This document shows positions 7,950 through 17,260 of a stretch of 64,000 nt of DNA, in pieces. The position numbers and the translations under genes are program-made. The stretch spans positions 1 to 64,000 of the forward strand of contig SVTC01000009.1 of assembly GCA_015063985.1 (NCBI GenBank), written 5' to 3'. Below the pieces are notes generated by a model. That model had not been told where the DNA came from. It made no database searches and saw nothing but the letters and a program-made list of their open reading frames with translations. Position 1 is the stretch's first letter. Every line of letters begins with the position of its first letter. This stretch comes from Oscillospiraceae bacterium. GTDB taxonomy: Bacteria; Bacillota; Clostridia; Oscillospirales; SIG627.

Positions 7950-8672
7950 ATGACTGCAACAGTATTGCTTGTCGGCGCAGGCTTTTTGTGGCTTATGACC
8001 TCATTGGGTGCGGCGGCAGTGTTTTTTCCCATTCCACAAAGATGTAAAGATCTTATTCCCGCTTTCAGTGCGGGCGTTATGCTTTCCGCAAGCTTCTGGT
8101 CACTGCTCTCCCCTTGCCGGGAAATGTGCCCGGATACCTTATCGACCTTGCTTTATCTTTGCGGAGGCTTTATAGTCGGCGTTATCCTTTTGGTCTTTCT
8201 CACAAGATACTGCGAAAAGCTCGAAAGAGACACTGATATGCTCAGCCTTTGCGTTACCCTCCACAATCTCCCCGAGGGATTGGCAGTGGGCGTCGCTCTG
8301 GGAGCGGCAATTAACCAAGGCACCGACCTCGGAGTTGCCTTTGGAGTATGCCTGGCTATCGGCATACAAAATCTTCCGGAGGGCACTGCCATTGCTCTGC
8401 CCTTAAGAGCAAAGGGACATAGTAAGCTCAAGTGCTTTTTCAAGGCCTCCTTGACCGGAGCGGTGGAGCCGGTATGCGTATTTATAGGAGCCGTAACAGT
8501 CAGTCTTGTAAAAAGCATATTGCCCTTTTCTCTTGCCTTTTCGGCAGGTGCTATGGTATTTGTGGTGTTCAATGAGCTTATGCCGGAAAGCTACGGCAAA
8601 ACGACCACCGAGAAGACCGTTATTTCCCTATCGGTCGGATTCTTTTTGATGATGCTCCTTGACACATTATAA
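7950..8672 (+). CDS. ZIP family divalent metal transporter (ZupT-like)
   Basis: The 240-residue membrane protein has about eight hydrophobic segments and both ZIP metal-site motifs, HNLPEGLAVG in helix 4 and QNLPEGTAIA in helix 5. The second motif has Gln in place of the usual His at its first position. ZIP proteins import zinc, iron or manganese. AAGGA lies 7 bases before the ATG. The gene follows the mgtC-like pair but is separated by a terminator. It converges with the dehydrogenase gene. Confidence 0.88.
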   Translation: MTATVLLVGAGFLWLMTSLGAAAVFFPIPQRCKDLIPAFSAGVMLSASFWSLLSPCREMCPDTLSTLLYLCGGFIVGVILLVFLTRYCEKLERDTDMLSLCVTLHNLPEGLAVGVALGAAINQGTDLGVAFGVCLAIGIQNLPEGTAIALPLRAKGHSKLKCFFKASLTGAVEPVCVFIGAVTVSLVKSILPFSLAFSAGAMVFVVFNELMPESYGKTTTEKTVISLSVGFFLMMLLDTL

Positions 8673-8704
8673 AAAATACGGACAGAGAGCAAATCTCTGT
8701 CCGT
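8671..8704 (-). terminator. Terminator between the convergent ZIP and dehydrogenase genes
   Basis: ACGGACAGAG (8678-8687) pairs with CTCTGTCCGT (8695-8704). On the minus strand the stem is followed by a run of six T, so it best serves the dehydrogenase gene. On the plus strand the U-tract is weak. Confidence 0.8.
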
Positions 8705-8721
8705 TACGTTTATTCTCGCGA

Positions 8722-9990
8722 TCAGACCTCGATGGGCTTTGCGTTGGCAAGCAGATACTGCTCTGCCTCAAGGCACCACAGAGAGTTGTTGCGCTTTGTG
8801 ATCTCGGCAAGCTTCTTAAAGAGAGGATCTGTCTCTCCCGCCTTCTCGAAGTCCGCAATAGCAGTAAGAGGAAGGGAGATGTTGGTGTAGATAAGCTTCT
8901 TGCCGCCGGGGATCTTGGGAAGATTAAGGGTGGTTTCTCTTGCAGCGTCAAGACCGCCGATATGGGTGATCATTGCACAGGGATCGATCCTTCCCTTTTC
9001 CATAAGCTGGATGGATTCGATCATATCCTGAGTGTTACCGCCGCTGGTTCCGACGACGTGTGTTGCAGCGTAGTGAACGTTGAAGAAGTTGAACATTGCA
9101 GAGAAGTTGGGATCTGTAGGACCTGCAAAGAAGTTCAGACAACCGTCCTTTGCAAGGATCTTGTCACCGGTCTCAACAACGGGACGGACGGGAGCGTATA
9201 CGAACACGTCATCGTAGCCCTTGCCGTCGGTAAGAGCCATAAGCTTGTCAATGCTGTCGGGATCCTTGGTATTCATATATACCAGCTTTACTCCGCCCTT
9301 TGCGGCATCCTCGGGAGTGAGGATGGAAGCTGCTCTTTCAAGTCTTGCATCGTCGATATCAGTAACAACCACCAAAGCGGGACGAATGTCGCCGTGCACT
9401 GCCAGATCGATAGCGCCCAGACCCATGGGACCGGCACCTGCAAGGATGGCAAGGTTACCGCCTGCGCGGATGCCCATCTGATGAACGTAACTACCTGCCT
9501 TGGTGTGGTAGTTAGCGTGGAAGGCGCCAACGATACAGCTCATAGGCTCGGAAAGAGAGCCATAGAAATATGCATCACCCTTGTAGGGAAGCAATGCGCC
9601 CATTTCCATAACCTCGTTGGGGATGATAACGTAGGTAGCACCGCCGCCACAGTACTTGTAGGAATAACCGGGAGCTGCAAGAGAGCCCTTGTAGTTGATA
9701 GCGGGCTGAATGGAGAACTTATCTCCGGGCTTGAAATCATTTGCCCACTTGGAGCCGATCTTTACAAGCTCGCCACAGAACTCGTGTCCGAGGATTATGG
9801 GGTTGCCCTCTCCCAGATCATCGGGAACTCTCTTGTGATCTGCGCCCATTTCAGCAGCCTTGAAGCTGGACATACAAAGGCTGTCGGATATAACGTGGGC
9901 AAGTATCTCATCGTCTTTTATCTCGGGAAGCTCAAAGCTCTCCAGGCGGAGATCTTCTTTTCCGTACATTCTCAATGCAGTGGTTTTCAT
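8722..9990 (-). CDS. Zinc-type medium-chain dehydrogenase, L-sorbose-1-phosphate reductase-like
   Basis: This 422-residue protein is a medium-chain dehydrogenase with the zinc-site block GHEFCGE (residues 68-74), an N-terminal GroES-like fold and a Rossmann segment around LAILAGAGPMGLGAIDLA. Overall length and sequence recall SorE-type L-sorbose-1-phosphate reductases and related sugar-phosphate or polyol dehydrogenases. AAGGAG precedes the ATG. It stands alone with its own promoter; no phosphotransferase genes are adjacent, so the substrate is only inferred. Confidence 0.8.
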   Translation of the reverse strand: MKTTALRMYGKEDLRLESFELPEIKDDEILAHVISDSLCMSSFKAAEMGADHKRVPDDLGEGNPIILGHEFCGELVKIGSKWANDFKPGDKFSIQPAINYKGSLAAPGYSYKYCGGGATYVIIPNEVMEMGALLPYKGDAYFYGSLSEPMSCIVGAFHANYHTKAGSYVHQMGIRAGGNLAILAGAGPMGLGAIDLAVHGDIRPALVVVTDIDDARLERAASILTPEDAAKGGVKLVYMNTKDPDSIDKLMALTDGKGYDDVFVYAPVRPVVETGDKILAKDGCLNFFAGPTDPNFSAMFNFFNVHYAATHVVGTSGGNTQDMIESIQLMEKGRIDPCAMITHIGGLDAARETTLNLPKIPGGKKLIYTNISLPLTAIADFEKAGETDPLFKKLAEITKRNNSLWCLEAEQYLLANAKPIEV

Positions 9991-10032
9991 TTTCTGAATA
10001 CTCCTTAAAACAAATAATATTGGTACGTAGTT

Positions 10033-10061
10033 ATCATACCATACAAATGATTATTTTTCAA
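10033..10061 (-). promoter_or_regulatory. Putative promoter of the dehydrogenase gene
   Basis: Minus-strand TTGAAA (10056-10061), 17 bases, TATGAT (10033-10038), about 40 bases before the ATG. Confidence 0.55.
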
Positions 10062-10190
10062 GAGCTTTATGATTTTTTTCGCGATTTTTTCCGTTATATT
10101 CCACCCATTCTTCCCCGAATTGTGAACAACCGATGTTATTATCACTTTTTTCTTTTGCTTTCGCCATATTCCGAGATGCTTCGCTTTCTC

Positions 10191-10220
10191 TTGACAAAAA
10201 CCCAAAGATTGTTATATAAT
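10191..10220 (+). promoter_or_regulatory. Putative sigma-A promoter of the PfkB-like gene
   Basis: TTGACA (10191-10196), 18 bases, TATAAT (10215-10220), followed by GGAGGG seven bases before the GTG start at 10268. Confidence 0.8.
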
Positions 10221-10267
10221 GTTATTATATAAATGTCAAGAAAGTTTCTCAAGCGGAGGGATCTACA

Positions 10268-11194
10268 GTGGTAAAAAAACGTATGCTAATTCTCGGTAAT
10301 GCTTATATGGAGCTGACCCTTACTATGGATCAAATGCCAAAAGCGGGCGAGAGCACGGTATCAGACGGTAAATACGGCTTCAACGGCGGAGGATTAGCTA
10401 TAGTTACCGCCATTGCCGCATCAGCTCTCGGCATTGATGCCATCCCCTGTGCTACAGTGGGAAACGACGTATATGGAAACAAGCTAAAAGCCCTTTTGGA
10501 CAAAAACGAAATATCCCTCAGAGGTATGATCACCCACAAAACGAGCCCCACCGCCCTTAAGGTAAATCTGATGAGCGGTGCAAGCTCTCCGAGAAGCATT
10601 CTTTATCCCGCTCCCCCTCTGAGATCCGGTGATATTGAGGAAGCCTTTGTAAGCTATCCCGACGGACTTATGCTCTGCGCCGACGCCGATCATCTTACCA
10701 TGGAGAAAGCGAGCGCCTTTGCAAAAAGCGACGGAGTTGACGTGTTTTTGCAGGTCCCCAAGGCTGACCCCGAAAGCGCTCTTCACACCTTGGGAAGACT
10801 TAAGGCAGCGATATTGGGAGAGGAAGAGATATATTCTCACATTTCCTGCCGTCCCGACAGTCTCAAAGATTACGTTCAGTGCTCGATAAAGCTTTCCTCA
10901 AGGATAAATTCCGACTACTTTGTCTTCAATCTGGGCACAAGAGGTGTGTACGTCACCGACGGAAAATACAGCGAGCTCGTCGCTCCCTTCCCCGCTCAGC
11001 CCGTGGATACAAGAGCCTCCGGGGAATGCTTCTTTGCCGCTCTGTGCGCCTCGTATTCCCAAACCAAGGATATGAAGCAAGCCGCAGTCAGAGCTTGTGC
11101 GGCTCAGGCGTTGTGCGCTTCGAAGCCCGGTGGCATCACATCCCTTCCCGACTTGTATTCTCTGGAGGAATATCTGGAAAGAAACCAAAGATGA
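10268..11194 (+). CDS. PfkB/ribokinase-family protein with altered catalytic motif
   Basis: The 308-residue protein has the ribokinase fold: an N-terminal LGNAYMEL strand, a glycine-rich FNGGGLAIVTA segment (38-48) and a C-terminal anion-hole region. The family signature near the C-terminus is normally D-T-x-G-A-G-D, whose last Asp is the catalytic base. Here it reads DTRASGE (247-253), so the base is replaced by Glu and the GAG turn is changed. It may be an unusual sugar kinase or a non-catalytic sensor. The start is a GTG with GGAGGG at good spacing. A two-component system follows after a terminator. Confidence 0.75.
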   Translation: MVKKRMLILGNAYMELTLTMDQMPKAGESTVSDGKYGFNGGGLAIVTAIAASALGIDAIPCATVGNDVYGNKLKALLDKNEISLRGMITHKTSPTALKVNLMSGASSPRSILYPAPPLRSGDIEEAFVSYPDGLMLCADADHLTMEKASAFAKSDGVDVFLQVPKADPESALHTLGRLKAAILGEEEIYSHISCRPDSLKDYVQCSIKLSSRINSDYFVFNLGTRGVYVTDGKYSELVAPFPAQPVDTRASGECFFAALCASYSQTKDMKQAAVRACAAQALCASKPGGITSLPDLYSLEEYLERNQR

Positions 11195-11201
11195 TCCTTT
11201 C

Positions 11202-11230
11202 AAGCATCCGCTCTGTCGGGTGCTTTTTTA
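11202..11230 (+). terminator. Terminator after the PfkB-like gene
   Basis: AAGCATCCG (11202-11210) pairs, with one G-T wobble, with CGGGTGCTT (11217-11225), followed by a T-run. Read-through into the response regulator gene 21 bases later is possible. Confidence 0.7.
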
Positions 11231-11250
11231 TCAAAGCAAGGAGAAAAGCC

Positions 11251-11928
11251 ATGTTCAATATTTTGGTGGTTGAGGATAACCGCGATATGTCAGAGCTTTT
11301 TTGCGCCGTACTGGAGGATAACGGCTACAAGACCTTCAGTGCCAGCAACGGCAACGAGGCTCTGGAGATAATGGACAAACAGTTTATAGATCTTATAATC
11401 TGCGACCTTATGATGCCCGAAATGGACGGCTATGAGTTTACCGACACCCTGCGAAAATGCAACTGCGATATACCTATCCTTACCGTCACCGCGCGGGATC
11501 AATTCAAGGATATGAAAAGATCCTTCGAGCTTGGCAGTGACGATTATATGGTCAAGCCCGTCAATTTAAACGAGCTTCTTTTAAGAGTGAATTCTCTTTT
11601 AAGACGGGCAAAGATCAGTGCGGAAAAAAAGATCGTTGCGGGAAGCACCGTGCTGTATTACGACTCTTTAACTGTAATCTCAAACGGCAAAAGCACCGTT
11701 CTTCCGCAAAAAGAATTTTATCTCCTTTATAAGCTTCTCTCCTATCCCGATAAGATCTTCACAAGGCAGCAGCTTATGGATGAAATATGGGGAATGCTCA
11801 GTGAAACGGACGAACGCACGGTAAACACCCACATTAACCGCCTCAGAGAGCGCTTTAAGGATAATCCCGATTTTTCCATAGTGACCATAAGAGGTCTCGG
11901 ATACAAGGCGGTGAAGACCCGTGATTAA
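11251..11928 (+). CDS. OmpR-family response regulator
   Basis: The 225-residue protein has a receiver domain (1-115) with D52 as phosphoacceptor in CDLMMPEMDG, switch Thr in TVTA and K102 in VKP, and a C-terminal winged-helix DNA-binding domain ending in RGLGYKAV. The ATG at 11251 has AAGGAG 8 bases upstream. It overlaps the histidine kinase gene by 8 bases, so the two form one translationally coupled unit. Its targets are unknown; the secreted protein at 13065 is immediately downstream. Confidence 0.93.
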   Translation: MFNILVVEDNRDMSELFCAVLEDNGYKTFSASNGNEALEIMDKQFIDLIICDLMMPEMDGYEFTDTLRKCNCDIPILTVTARDQFKDMKRSFELGSDDYMVKPVNLNELLLRVNSLLRRAKISAEKKIVAGSTVLYYDSLTVISNGKSTVLPQKEFYLLYKLLSYPDKIFTRQQLMDEIWGMLSETDERTVNTHINRLRERFKDNPDFSIVTIRGLGYKAVKTRD

Positions 11929-12967
11929 AAAAAGAAAGCAAAAAAGCCGTCTTTGGCTCTTCTTTACACTTGTCAGCACTGCCGTAATAGTTGCATCCTT
12001 CTCCATCGCCGGACTTGTGTGGCTTTTGCTTTACAATGCAGGCAGTATAAATATCCCCCCGGAAACCGTAAACCTCCCTCTTTGGTTCATTCTTGCCGCA
12101 GGCGCACTGACAGGCTTTGCCATGGCGGTTCTTATAGGCAAGCTTTTTATCCATCCCGTGCAGGAGCTTCGTCAGGCACTTTTTAAGATCTCCAAGGGCG
12201 ATTTCACGGTAAAGCTCAGCAAAAAAGCATCCTTGAAGGAAATAAGCCAGATGAACGAAAGCTTCAACTCCATGACAAAGGAGCTGGAGAATATCGAGAC
12301 CCTGCGAAACGATTTTGTGGCAAACGTGTCTCACGAGATAAAGACGCCTATCAGCGCCATATCCGGCTATGCCAGTCTGCTTTCTTCCCCATCAATAACA
12401 GAGGAAAAGAAAAAGGCGTACGTAGAGACTATCCAACAAAACGCCCAAAGATTGAGTACTCTTACCCAGGAGCTGCTTTTGCTGTCAAAGCTCGACAATC
12501 AATGTGAGCCCCTTTCCGACAGCCTCTTCAGGCTCGATGAAATGATAAGAAATCAGATCCTGCTCCTCGAGGGCAAGTGGTCAGCAAAGAATATAAGCTG
12601 GGATCCGGAGCTTCCCGCCGTGGAATTCTCCGGAAAAGAAAACCTTCTCTGCAGAATGTGGAGCAATATTCTGGATAACGCCATAAAGGCATCTTACAGC
12701 GGAGGAACGATTGAGGTAACTCTGGTAAAAAACGAGGACGGCATCAGCGTAAGCATCACGGACCACGGCAAGGGAATGACGGAAGAAACCTTAAAGCATA
12801 TATTTGATAAATTCTATCAGGGTGATACCTCCCGTAGGTCTGAGGGAAACGGTCTCGGATTATGTATCGTGAAAAAAATATGCGAGCTGCACCGCGGAGA
12901 GATCACCGTTTTTTCAAAACCTGAAGAGGGCACAACTTTCAAAGTGACCCTACCTTTCATCGAATAA
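11921..12967 (+). CDS. Sensor histidine kinase
   Basis: The 348-residue kinase has two membrane helices (about 10-38 and 53-75) with a very short extracytoplasmic loop, a HAMP domain, a HisKA domain with H138 in SHEIKTPIS, and an HATPase domain with the N-box (N249, N253), DHGKGM and GNGLGL boxes. The loop of roughly 15 residues argues for intramembrane or partner-mediated sensing, as in BceS-like or lipid-sensing kinases. The start is a GTG inside the end of the response regulator gene. Confidence 0.92.
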   Translation: MIKKRKQKSRLWLFFTLVSTAVIVASFSIAGLVWLLLYNAGSINIPPETVNLPLWFILAAGALTGFAMAVLIGKLFIHPVQELRQALFKISKGDFTVKLSKKASLKEISQMNESFNSMTKELENIETLRNDFVANVSHEIKTPISAISGYASLLSSPSITEEKKKAYVETIQQNAQRLSTLTQELLLLSKLDNQCEPLSDSLFRLDEMIRNQILLLEGKWSAKNISWDPELPAVEFSGKENLLCRMWSNILDNAIKASYSGGTIEVTLVKNEDGISVSITDHGKGMTEETLKHIFDKFYQGDTSRRSEGNGLGLCIVKKICELHRGEITVFSKPEEGTTFKVTLPFIE

Positions 12968-13002
12968 AAACGTATAACGCTGCACAAATGGCTGTTATTA
13001 TA

Positions 13003-13031
13003 TTGACATTTTACAAGAATAATAGTATAAT
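13003..13031 (+). promoter_or_regulatory. Consensus sigma-A promoter of the secreted GLUG/MBL gene
   Basis: TTGACA (13003-13008), 17 bases, TATAAT (13026-13031); AAGGAGAG follows before the ATG at 13065. Confidence 0.85.
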
Positions 13032-13064
13032 ATACATAACTACAAAATAAAAAGGAGAGCACCA

Positions 13065-15887
13065 ATGAAAAAGATTTTTTCCGTACTCTTGGTTCTGACC
13101 ATGGTCCTCCCAATGCTGTGCTTCAGCGCCAGCGCGGAGACCGTTACGGCAGATATCACTTGGTACGACGAATCAAAAACCGAGTTTAAGATTTCCACAG
13201 CCGCACAGCTTCTCGGTCTTTCCCAGCTTGGCCAGTCAAAAAACTTTGCCGGCAAGACCGTAAAGCTTGATGCGGATATCACCCTCAACGAAGGTGATTC
13301 CTCTAAATGGGGAGAGACCGCTCCCGCCATCTCCTGGGCTCCCATCAAGGAGTTTGCAGGTACACTGGATGGCCAGGGCCACACCATCAGCGGTATTTAC
13401 AGTAAGGTCGGCGGAACAGGCGGCTTCATCATGAAGCTTGCTCCCGATGCAGTCCTTACCAACTTCAAGATGGAAAACAGCTACATCGAGGCATCCGGCG
13501 CAGTTGCTTCCATAGCATCCTCCGGCTCCGGAACCATCTCCTACGTTTACAGTAACGCCACAGTCGTTTGCGGAGATCATCACGCAGGCGGTATCTTCGG
13601 TGTTGCGACCACAGGCACCGTCAACGTAAGCTATTGCTGGTTTGACGGAAGCTTGACTTTGAAAATGCGTTACGGCGCAGGTATCGTAGGTAACGGCAAC
13701 GGCAATACCACCAACGTTTCCCACTGCCTTAACACAGGCTCCATCTATTCCTCCTGTGAGACCACACAGACCACTCACATCGGCGGTATTGTAGGAAGAA
13801 ACGACAAGACCACCAACATAGTTGACTGTCTTAACCTGGGATCTGTCAGCACCTACTGTACCGTAAACGGCATCACTGACGTAAACGGTGCACTTATGGG
13901 CGCCTGCTCCTTAAACACAGACCAGTCCGCATTGAACGTTAAGGATTGCTGGGCGTCCACCGAAAGCTATCCCGCACTCATCGGTGCAAACGCCGCACAG
14001 AAGAACTCCACCCAGGAGAATATGGGCCTGATTTCAGAAAAATTCCTTATAGGATACAGTGCATACTATAACACCACTCTGGATTTTGAAAGCACTTGGA
14101 CTGTTGTTGCAGACTCCACTCCCATACTTCAGTGCTTTGCTGACGAGATCCTTCCCGTATACGACGTTAACGCACCCGCCATCAGCGACTTCGAGATAAA
14201 GAGCGAGGGCTACTACGGTCCCAGATGGACCTTAACACTGGAGCTCAAGGAAGGCATTAAGCCCGAAAACGTTACTGTCGGCGCTCTCATCTGCCCCACT
14301 AAGGCAATCCCCGAGAACCACGACCTTAACCTTCTTGACACAAGCTTCACCTACAGAGACAAGGAATATGCAGTTGCCAACGTAGAGGGCAAGATACTCA
14401 GAGAAAGCGAAGAGGGCACTATCGTTGCTACCTTTGTTATCACCGATATCGGCATCGACCTTGCAAGAACAGACTTCACCGTTCGTCCCTACGCTATCTA
14501 TGATATGGACGGAGTTAGTCTTGAGGTATACGGCAACTCCGAGACCGCGACCTTCTACACTCACGCAGAGCTCCTTGCCCGCGATGAAAAGACCGATGCG
14601 GAAACCAAAAAGCAGCTTGAAACGGTTCTCGCACCCATAAACAAGGTTTTGGGCGACGATTACCCCCTCAGCCACGATTGGAGCACAATGGATCTCTTTG
14701 AAAAGATCCCCGCTATGATCGCTGACGGTACAAGCATCCTCAAGACCAGAGATCACGGTGCAGGCAACTACGTTGTTACCATCGATATGACTATGGACGA
14801 GGATTACAAGGCGTACCTCGCATTGCTTGAAAAGTACGGCTTCGAAAAGGTGTACGACAACGGCGAGACCGGTATCAACGATTCCGTTTACACAAGCACC
14901 TACAAGCTTGACGATCTCTACGTTACAGTTACACACATCTCCTACGATTTCCAGACCTTCATTTCCGCTTGCTTTGACGTTGAGCTTTCCGAGCATCTCG
15001 AGGATAAGTTCTCCGCTGACGTAATCGAAGGCAAGTCCACCAAGGTACATATGCTTCAGATCCACAACCCCGGCGGAAACAGCATCGTAATCGAGCTCAA
15101 GAACGGTCACTTCATCATTTCCGACGGCGGTACAGAGGGCGAATTTGAATATCTTATGAGATATCTCTTCTCTCTTGTTCCCGAAGGCGAAAAGCCCATT
15201 ATCGACGCTTGGATCGTTACTCACCTTCACAACGACCACTTCCACGTTATGAACGGCTTCAACAAGAATCCTCAGTACGCAGAAAAGCTCTACGTTGAAG
15301 GCTTCTACTTCCACGAGCCCTCTGATGAGGTTAAGGATATGGATGCCGGTGTATACGGTGAAATAGCAAACGAATATAAGGCTATCTCCCTTATGAAGAC
15401 CACCAAGGGTGAAACTCCCAAGATCTACCGTCCTCAGACCGGTCAGAGATACTACTTCTCCGATATCTACTTCGAGATCCTTATGGCACCCGAACAGGTA
15501 TGGCCCGAAGAGCACACCAACAGCTTCAACGATTCCAGCGTATTCTACTTCTTTAACATCGAAGGTCAGACCTTCCTTAACGGCGGTGACGGTTACAAGT
15601 CCAACATGGAGTTCCTTATGACCGCTTACGATGCGGAATATCTCCACTTCGATCTCTTCCAGGTTCTCCACCACGGACATAACACCTGGGATGAATTCAC
15701 CGACTACTGCAGCTTTGGAACTCTCCTCTTCTGCTCTCCTGCCATCGATAAGTTCTTTATAGGTATGGGCGGAGCAAACGGACACCTTATCGACGTAGCA
15801 GATGACTACTACGTTTCCAACTACAACTCCACAGTGTTCAAATTCCCCTATAAGCTCGGTTCCGCAAAGTACGTTCCTATGCCCTAA
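13065..15887 (+). CDS. Secreted protein with GLUG-like repeats and metallo-beta-lactamase domain
   Basis: The 940-residue protein starts with a clear signal peptide ending in SASA (about residue 24). Residues 90-300 form glycine-rich repeats typical of GLUG or beta-helix surface proteins (GGIFGVATTGTVNVSYCW and similar). A beta-rich linker follows to about 660. The C-terminal third has the metallo-beta-lactamase metal motif THLHNDHFH (about 718-726), a later NGGDGY aspartate and a VLHHGHNTW histidine, similar to the hydrolase domain of ComEC-type proteins. It would act on the outer face or in the medium, perhaps on nucleotides or phosphodiesters. No sortase motif is seen. It has its own strong promoter and terminator. 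Confidence 0.8.
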   Translation: MKKIFSVLLVLTMVLPMLCFSASAETVTADITWYDESKTEFKISTAAQLLGLSQLGQSKNFAGKTVKLDADITLNEGDSSKWGETAPAISWAPIKEFAGTLDGQGHTISGIYSKVGGTGGFIMKLAPDAVLTNFKMENSYIEASGAVASIASSGSGTISYVYSNATVVCGDHHAGGIFGVATTGTVNVSYCWFDGSLTLKMRYGAGIVGNGNGNTTNVSHCLNTGSIYSSCETTQTTHIGGIVGRNDKTTNIVDCLNLGSVSTYCTVNGITDVNGALMGACSLNTDQSALNVKDCWASTESYPALIGANAAQKNSTQENMGLISEKFLIGYSAYYNTTLDFESTWTVVADSTPILQCFADEILPVYDVNAPAISDFEIKSEGYYGPRWTLTLELKEGIKPENVTVGALICPTKAIPENHDLNLLDTSFTYRDKEYAVANVEGKILRESEEGTIVATFVITDIGIDLARTDFTVRPYAIYDMDGVSLEVYGNSETATFYTHAELLARDEKTDAETKKQLETVLAPINKVLGDDYPLSHDWSTMDLFEKIPAMIADGTSILKTRDHGAGNYVVTIDMTMDEDYKAYLALLEKYGFEKVYDNGETGINDSVYTSTYKLDDLYVTVTHISYDFQTFISACFDVELSEHLEDKFSADVIEGKSTKVHMLQIHNPGGNSIVIELKNGHFIISDGGTEGEFEYLMRYLFSLVPEGEKPIIDAWIVTHLHNDHFHVMNGFNKNPQYAEKLYVEGFYFHEPSDEVKDMDAGVYGEIANEYKAISLMKTTKGETPKIYRPQTGQRYYFSDIYFEILMAPEQVWPEEHTNSFNDSSVFYFFNIEGQTFLNGGDGYKSNMEFLMTAYDAEYLHFDLFQVLHHGHNTWDEFTDYCSFGTLLFCSPAIDKFFIGMGGANGHLIDVADDYYVSNYNSTVFKFPYKLGSAKYVPMP

Positions 15888-15896
15888 GAGTTAGAT

Positions 15897-15933
15897 ATAT
15901 CCCCGACAGATCTCTGTCGGGGATATTTTTTGC
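15897..15933 (+). terminator. Terminator after the secreted GLUG/MBL gene
   Basis: A 13-bp stem (ATATCCCCGACAG / CTGTCGGGGATAT, loop ATCT) followed by a T-run. Confidence 0.95.
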
Positions 15934-15969
15934 AAAAAAATCCCGTAGGGCAGTGCCATACGGGATTTT
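15930..15969 (-). terminator. Terminator of the Gfo/Idh/MocA gene
   Basis: AAAATCCCGTA (15937-15947) pairs with TACGGGATTTT (15959-15969); on the minus strand the stem runs into seven T. Confidence 0.9.
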
Positions 15970-15981
15970 AGGCTATTATTA

Positions 15982-17226
15982 TCAGTCGTCCAGGGTTGCT
16001 TCCTGACCGGTAAGGCTCAGTGCGCTGGTGCGGATAGCCTTGGGTCTGGGGCATCTTGTGGTCATTTCATAGATCTTGCCGCTCTTGCAGGATTCCTGAA
16101 TACCGTGGATGACCTCAATGGCGTGGAGTCCGATATCGTAGTGGCATCTGGGACGTCTGCCGTTTTTGAGAGCATAACACATATCGGCAAGACCGATACC
16201 TCTGCTGGAGGAGGAATAACCGTGAAGGATTGGAAGCTGAACCTCCTGAGCAGGGCAAGCCTCTCCCAAGACCTGATTATCATCCTCACCAACGATCGGA
16301 GCTGCGTCATTACTCTTGGGTGTTGCACCGGGAACTATTTTCTCATGCTCAGGAGCTGCACCGCGGCGCTTTACGCTGATAGCACTGGAGAAGCTGTTGG
16401 GGTCGCCCAAATTAAGAACACCGTCTGTTCCCGTAACCACAAACTGATGTGTGGAAGAGGAATCTGATGTGATGTGGAAGGTGCCCAATACTCCGTTTTC
16501 AAACTCAAGTGCGGCAAGAAGCGTGGTGGGAGTATCAACAATGAACTCCTCCTTATACTTGGGGTGCTTGGGATTGGTGTACTGTCTCTTGGGATTAAGA
16601 TTTCCGCCAAAGCCGGTAACACGCTTGATAGAGCCGAACATATTTATCATCTGGTGGATGTAGTAACCGCCAAGATCAAAGGGGAAGCCTCCGCCGTAAT
16701 GCAAGGGGAAGAAGAAGTGCTTGGGAGCGGTATCAAAGAAGGGGCTCTCGGGCTCGTAATGAGAGGTGCACTGTGCGTGAATGGTAACGGGCTTTCCGAT
16801 TATACCGTCGTCAAGATACTTTCTTGCGGACTGTTCCCACGCGCCCAGGAAGGTGTCGGGAGCGGTGGTAAAGGAAACGTCATTTTCCTCTGCAAGTCTT
16901 GCAAGCTCCTTTGCCTCCTCAAAGGTGGGAGCCATCATCTTTTCACAGTAAACGTGCTTGCCGTGCTTCATAGCCTGGCTGGACACCTCAAAATGGCTTT
17001 CCGGATAAGTGAGGTTAACAACGACCTGGATCTCGGGATCGTTGTAGATCTCCTCATTGGTCATTTTCTTAACGCCGTACTTTTCAGCAATGTACTGAGC
17101 TCTGCTGTCTATAAGATCCGCACATCCAACTACCTCGATGACACTGAATTTGTGCATCATATTCTTCATATAAGTACCTCGGCAAATACCGCCGCAGCCT
17201 ATTACGCCAACCTTGATCTTTTCCAT
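15982..17226 (-). CDS. Gfo/Idh/MocA family oxidoreductase
   Basis: The 414-residue protein begins with the nucleotide-binding motif GVIGCGGICRG and has the family's CEK catalytic lysine, here in VYCEKMMAPT with Met instead of the usual Pro. The C-terminal half carries HYGGGFPFDLGGYYIHQM, the substrate-side histidine region. Such enzymes oxidise or reduce sugars, inositols or related polyols with NAD(P). The ATG at 17226 has GGAGG five bases upstream; the in-frame TTG at 17238 overlaps that site and was rejected. It stands alone. Confidence 0.85.
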   Translation of the reverse strand: MEKIKVGVIGCGGICRGTYMKNMMHKFSVIEVVGCADLIDSRAQYIAEKYGVKKMTNEEIYNDPEIQVVVNLTYPESHFEVSSQAMKHGKHVYCEKMMAPTFEEAKELARLAEENDVSFTTAPDTFLGAWEQSARKYLDDGIIGKPVTIHAQCTSHYEPESPFFDTAPKHFFFPLHYGGGFPFDLGGYYIHQMINMFGSIKRVTGFGGNLNPKRQYTNPKHPKYKEEFIVDTPTTLLAALEFENGVLGTFHITSDSSSTHQFVVTGTDGVLNLGDPNSFSSAISVKRRGAAPEHEKIVPGATPKSNDAAPIVGEDDNQVLGEACPAQEVQLPILHGYSSSSRGIGLADMCYALKNGRRPRCHYDIGLHAIEVIHGIQESCKSGKIYEMTTRCPRPKAIRTSALSLTGQEATLDD

Positions 17227-17260
17227 ATTGTCCTCCAAATTTATTCTATAGGTTTAAATT

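Noticed and set aside
8659-10008. Long plus-strand open frame of 449 codons opposite the dehydrogenase gene
   Set aside because: It is the complement of a well-supported zinc dehydrogenase, has no ribosome binding site and gives a cysteine- and valine-rich protein unlike any family.
14232-15785. Minus-strand open frame of 517 codons opposite the GLUG/MBL gene
   Set aside because: Shadow of a clear secreted protein; low-complexity composition and no start signals.
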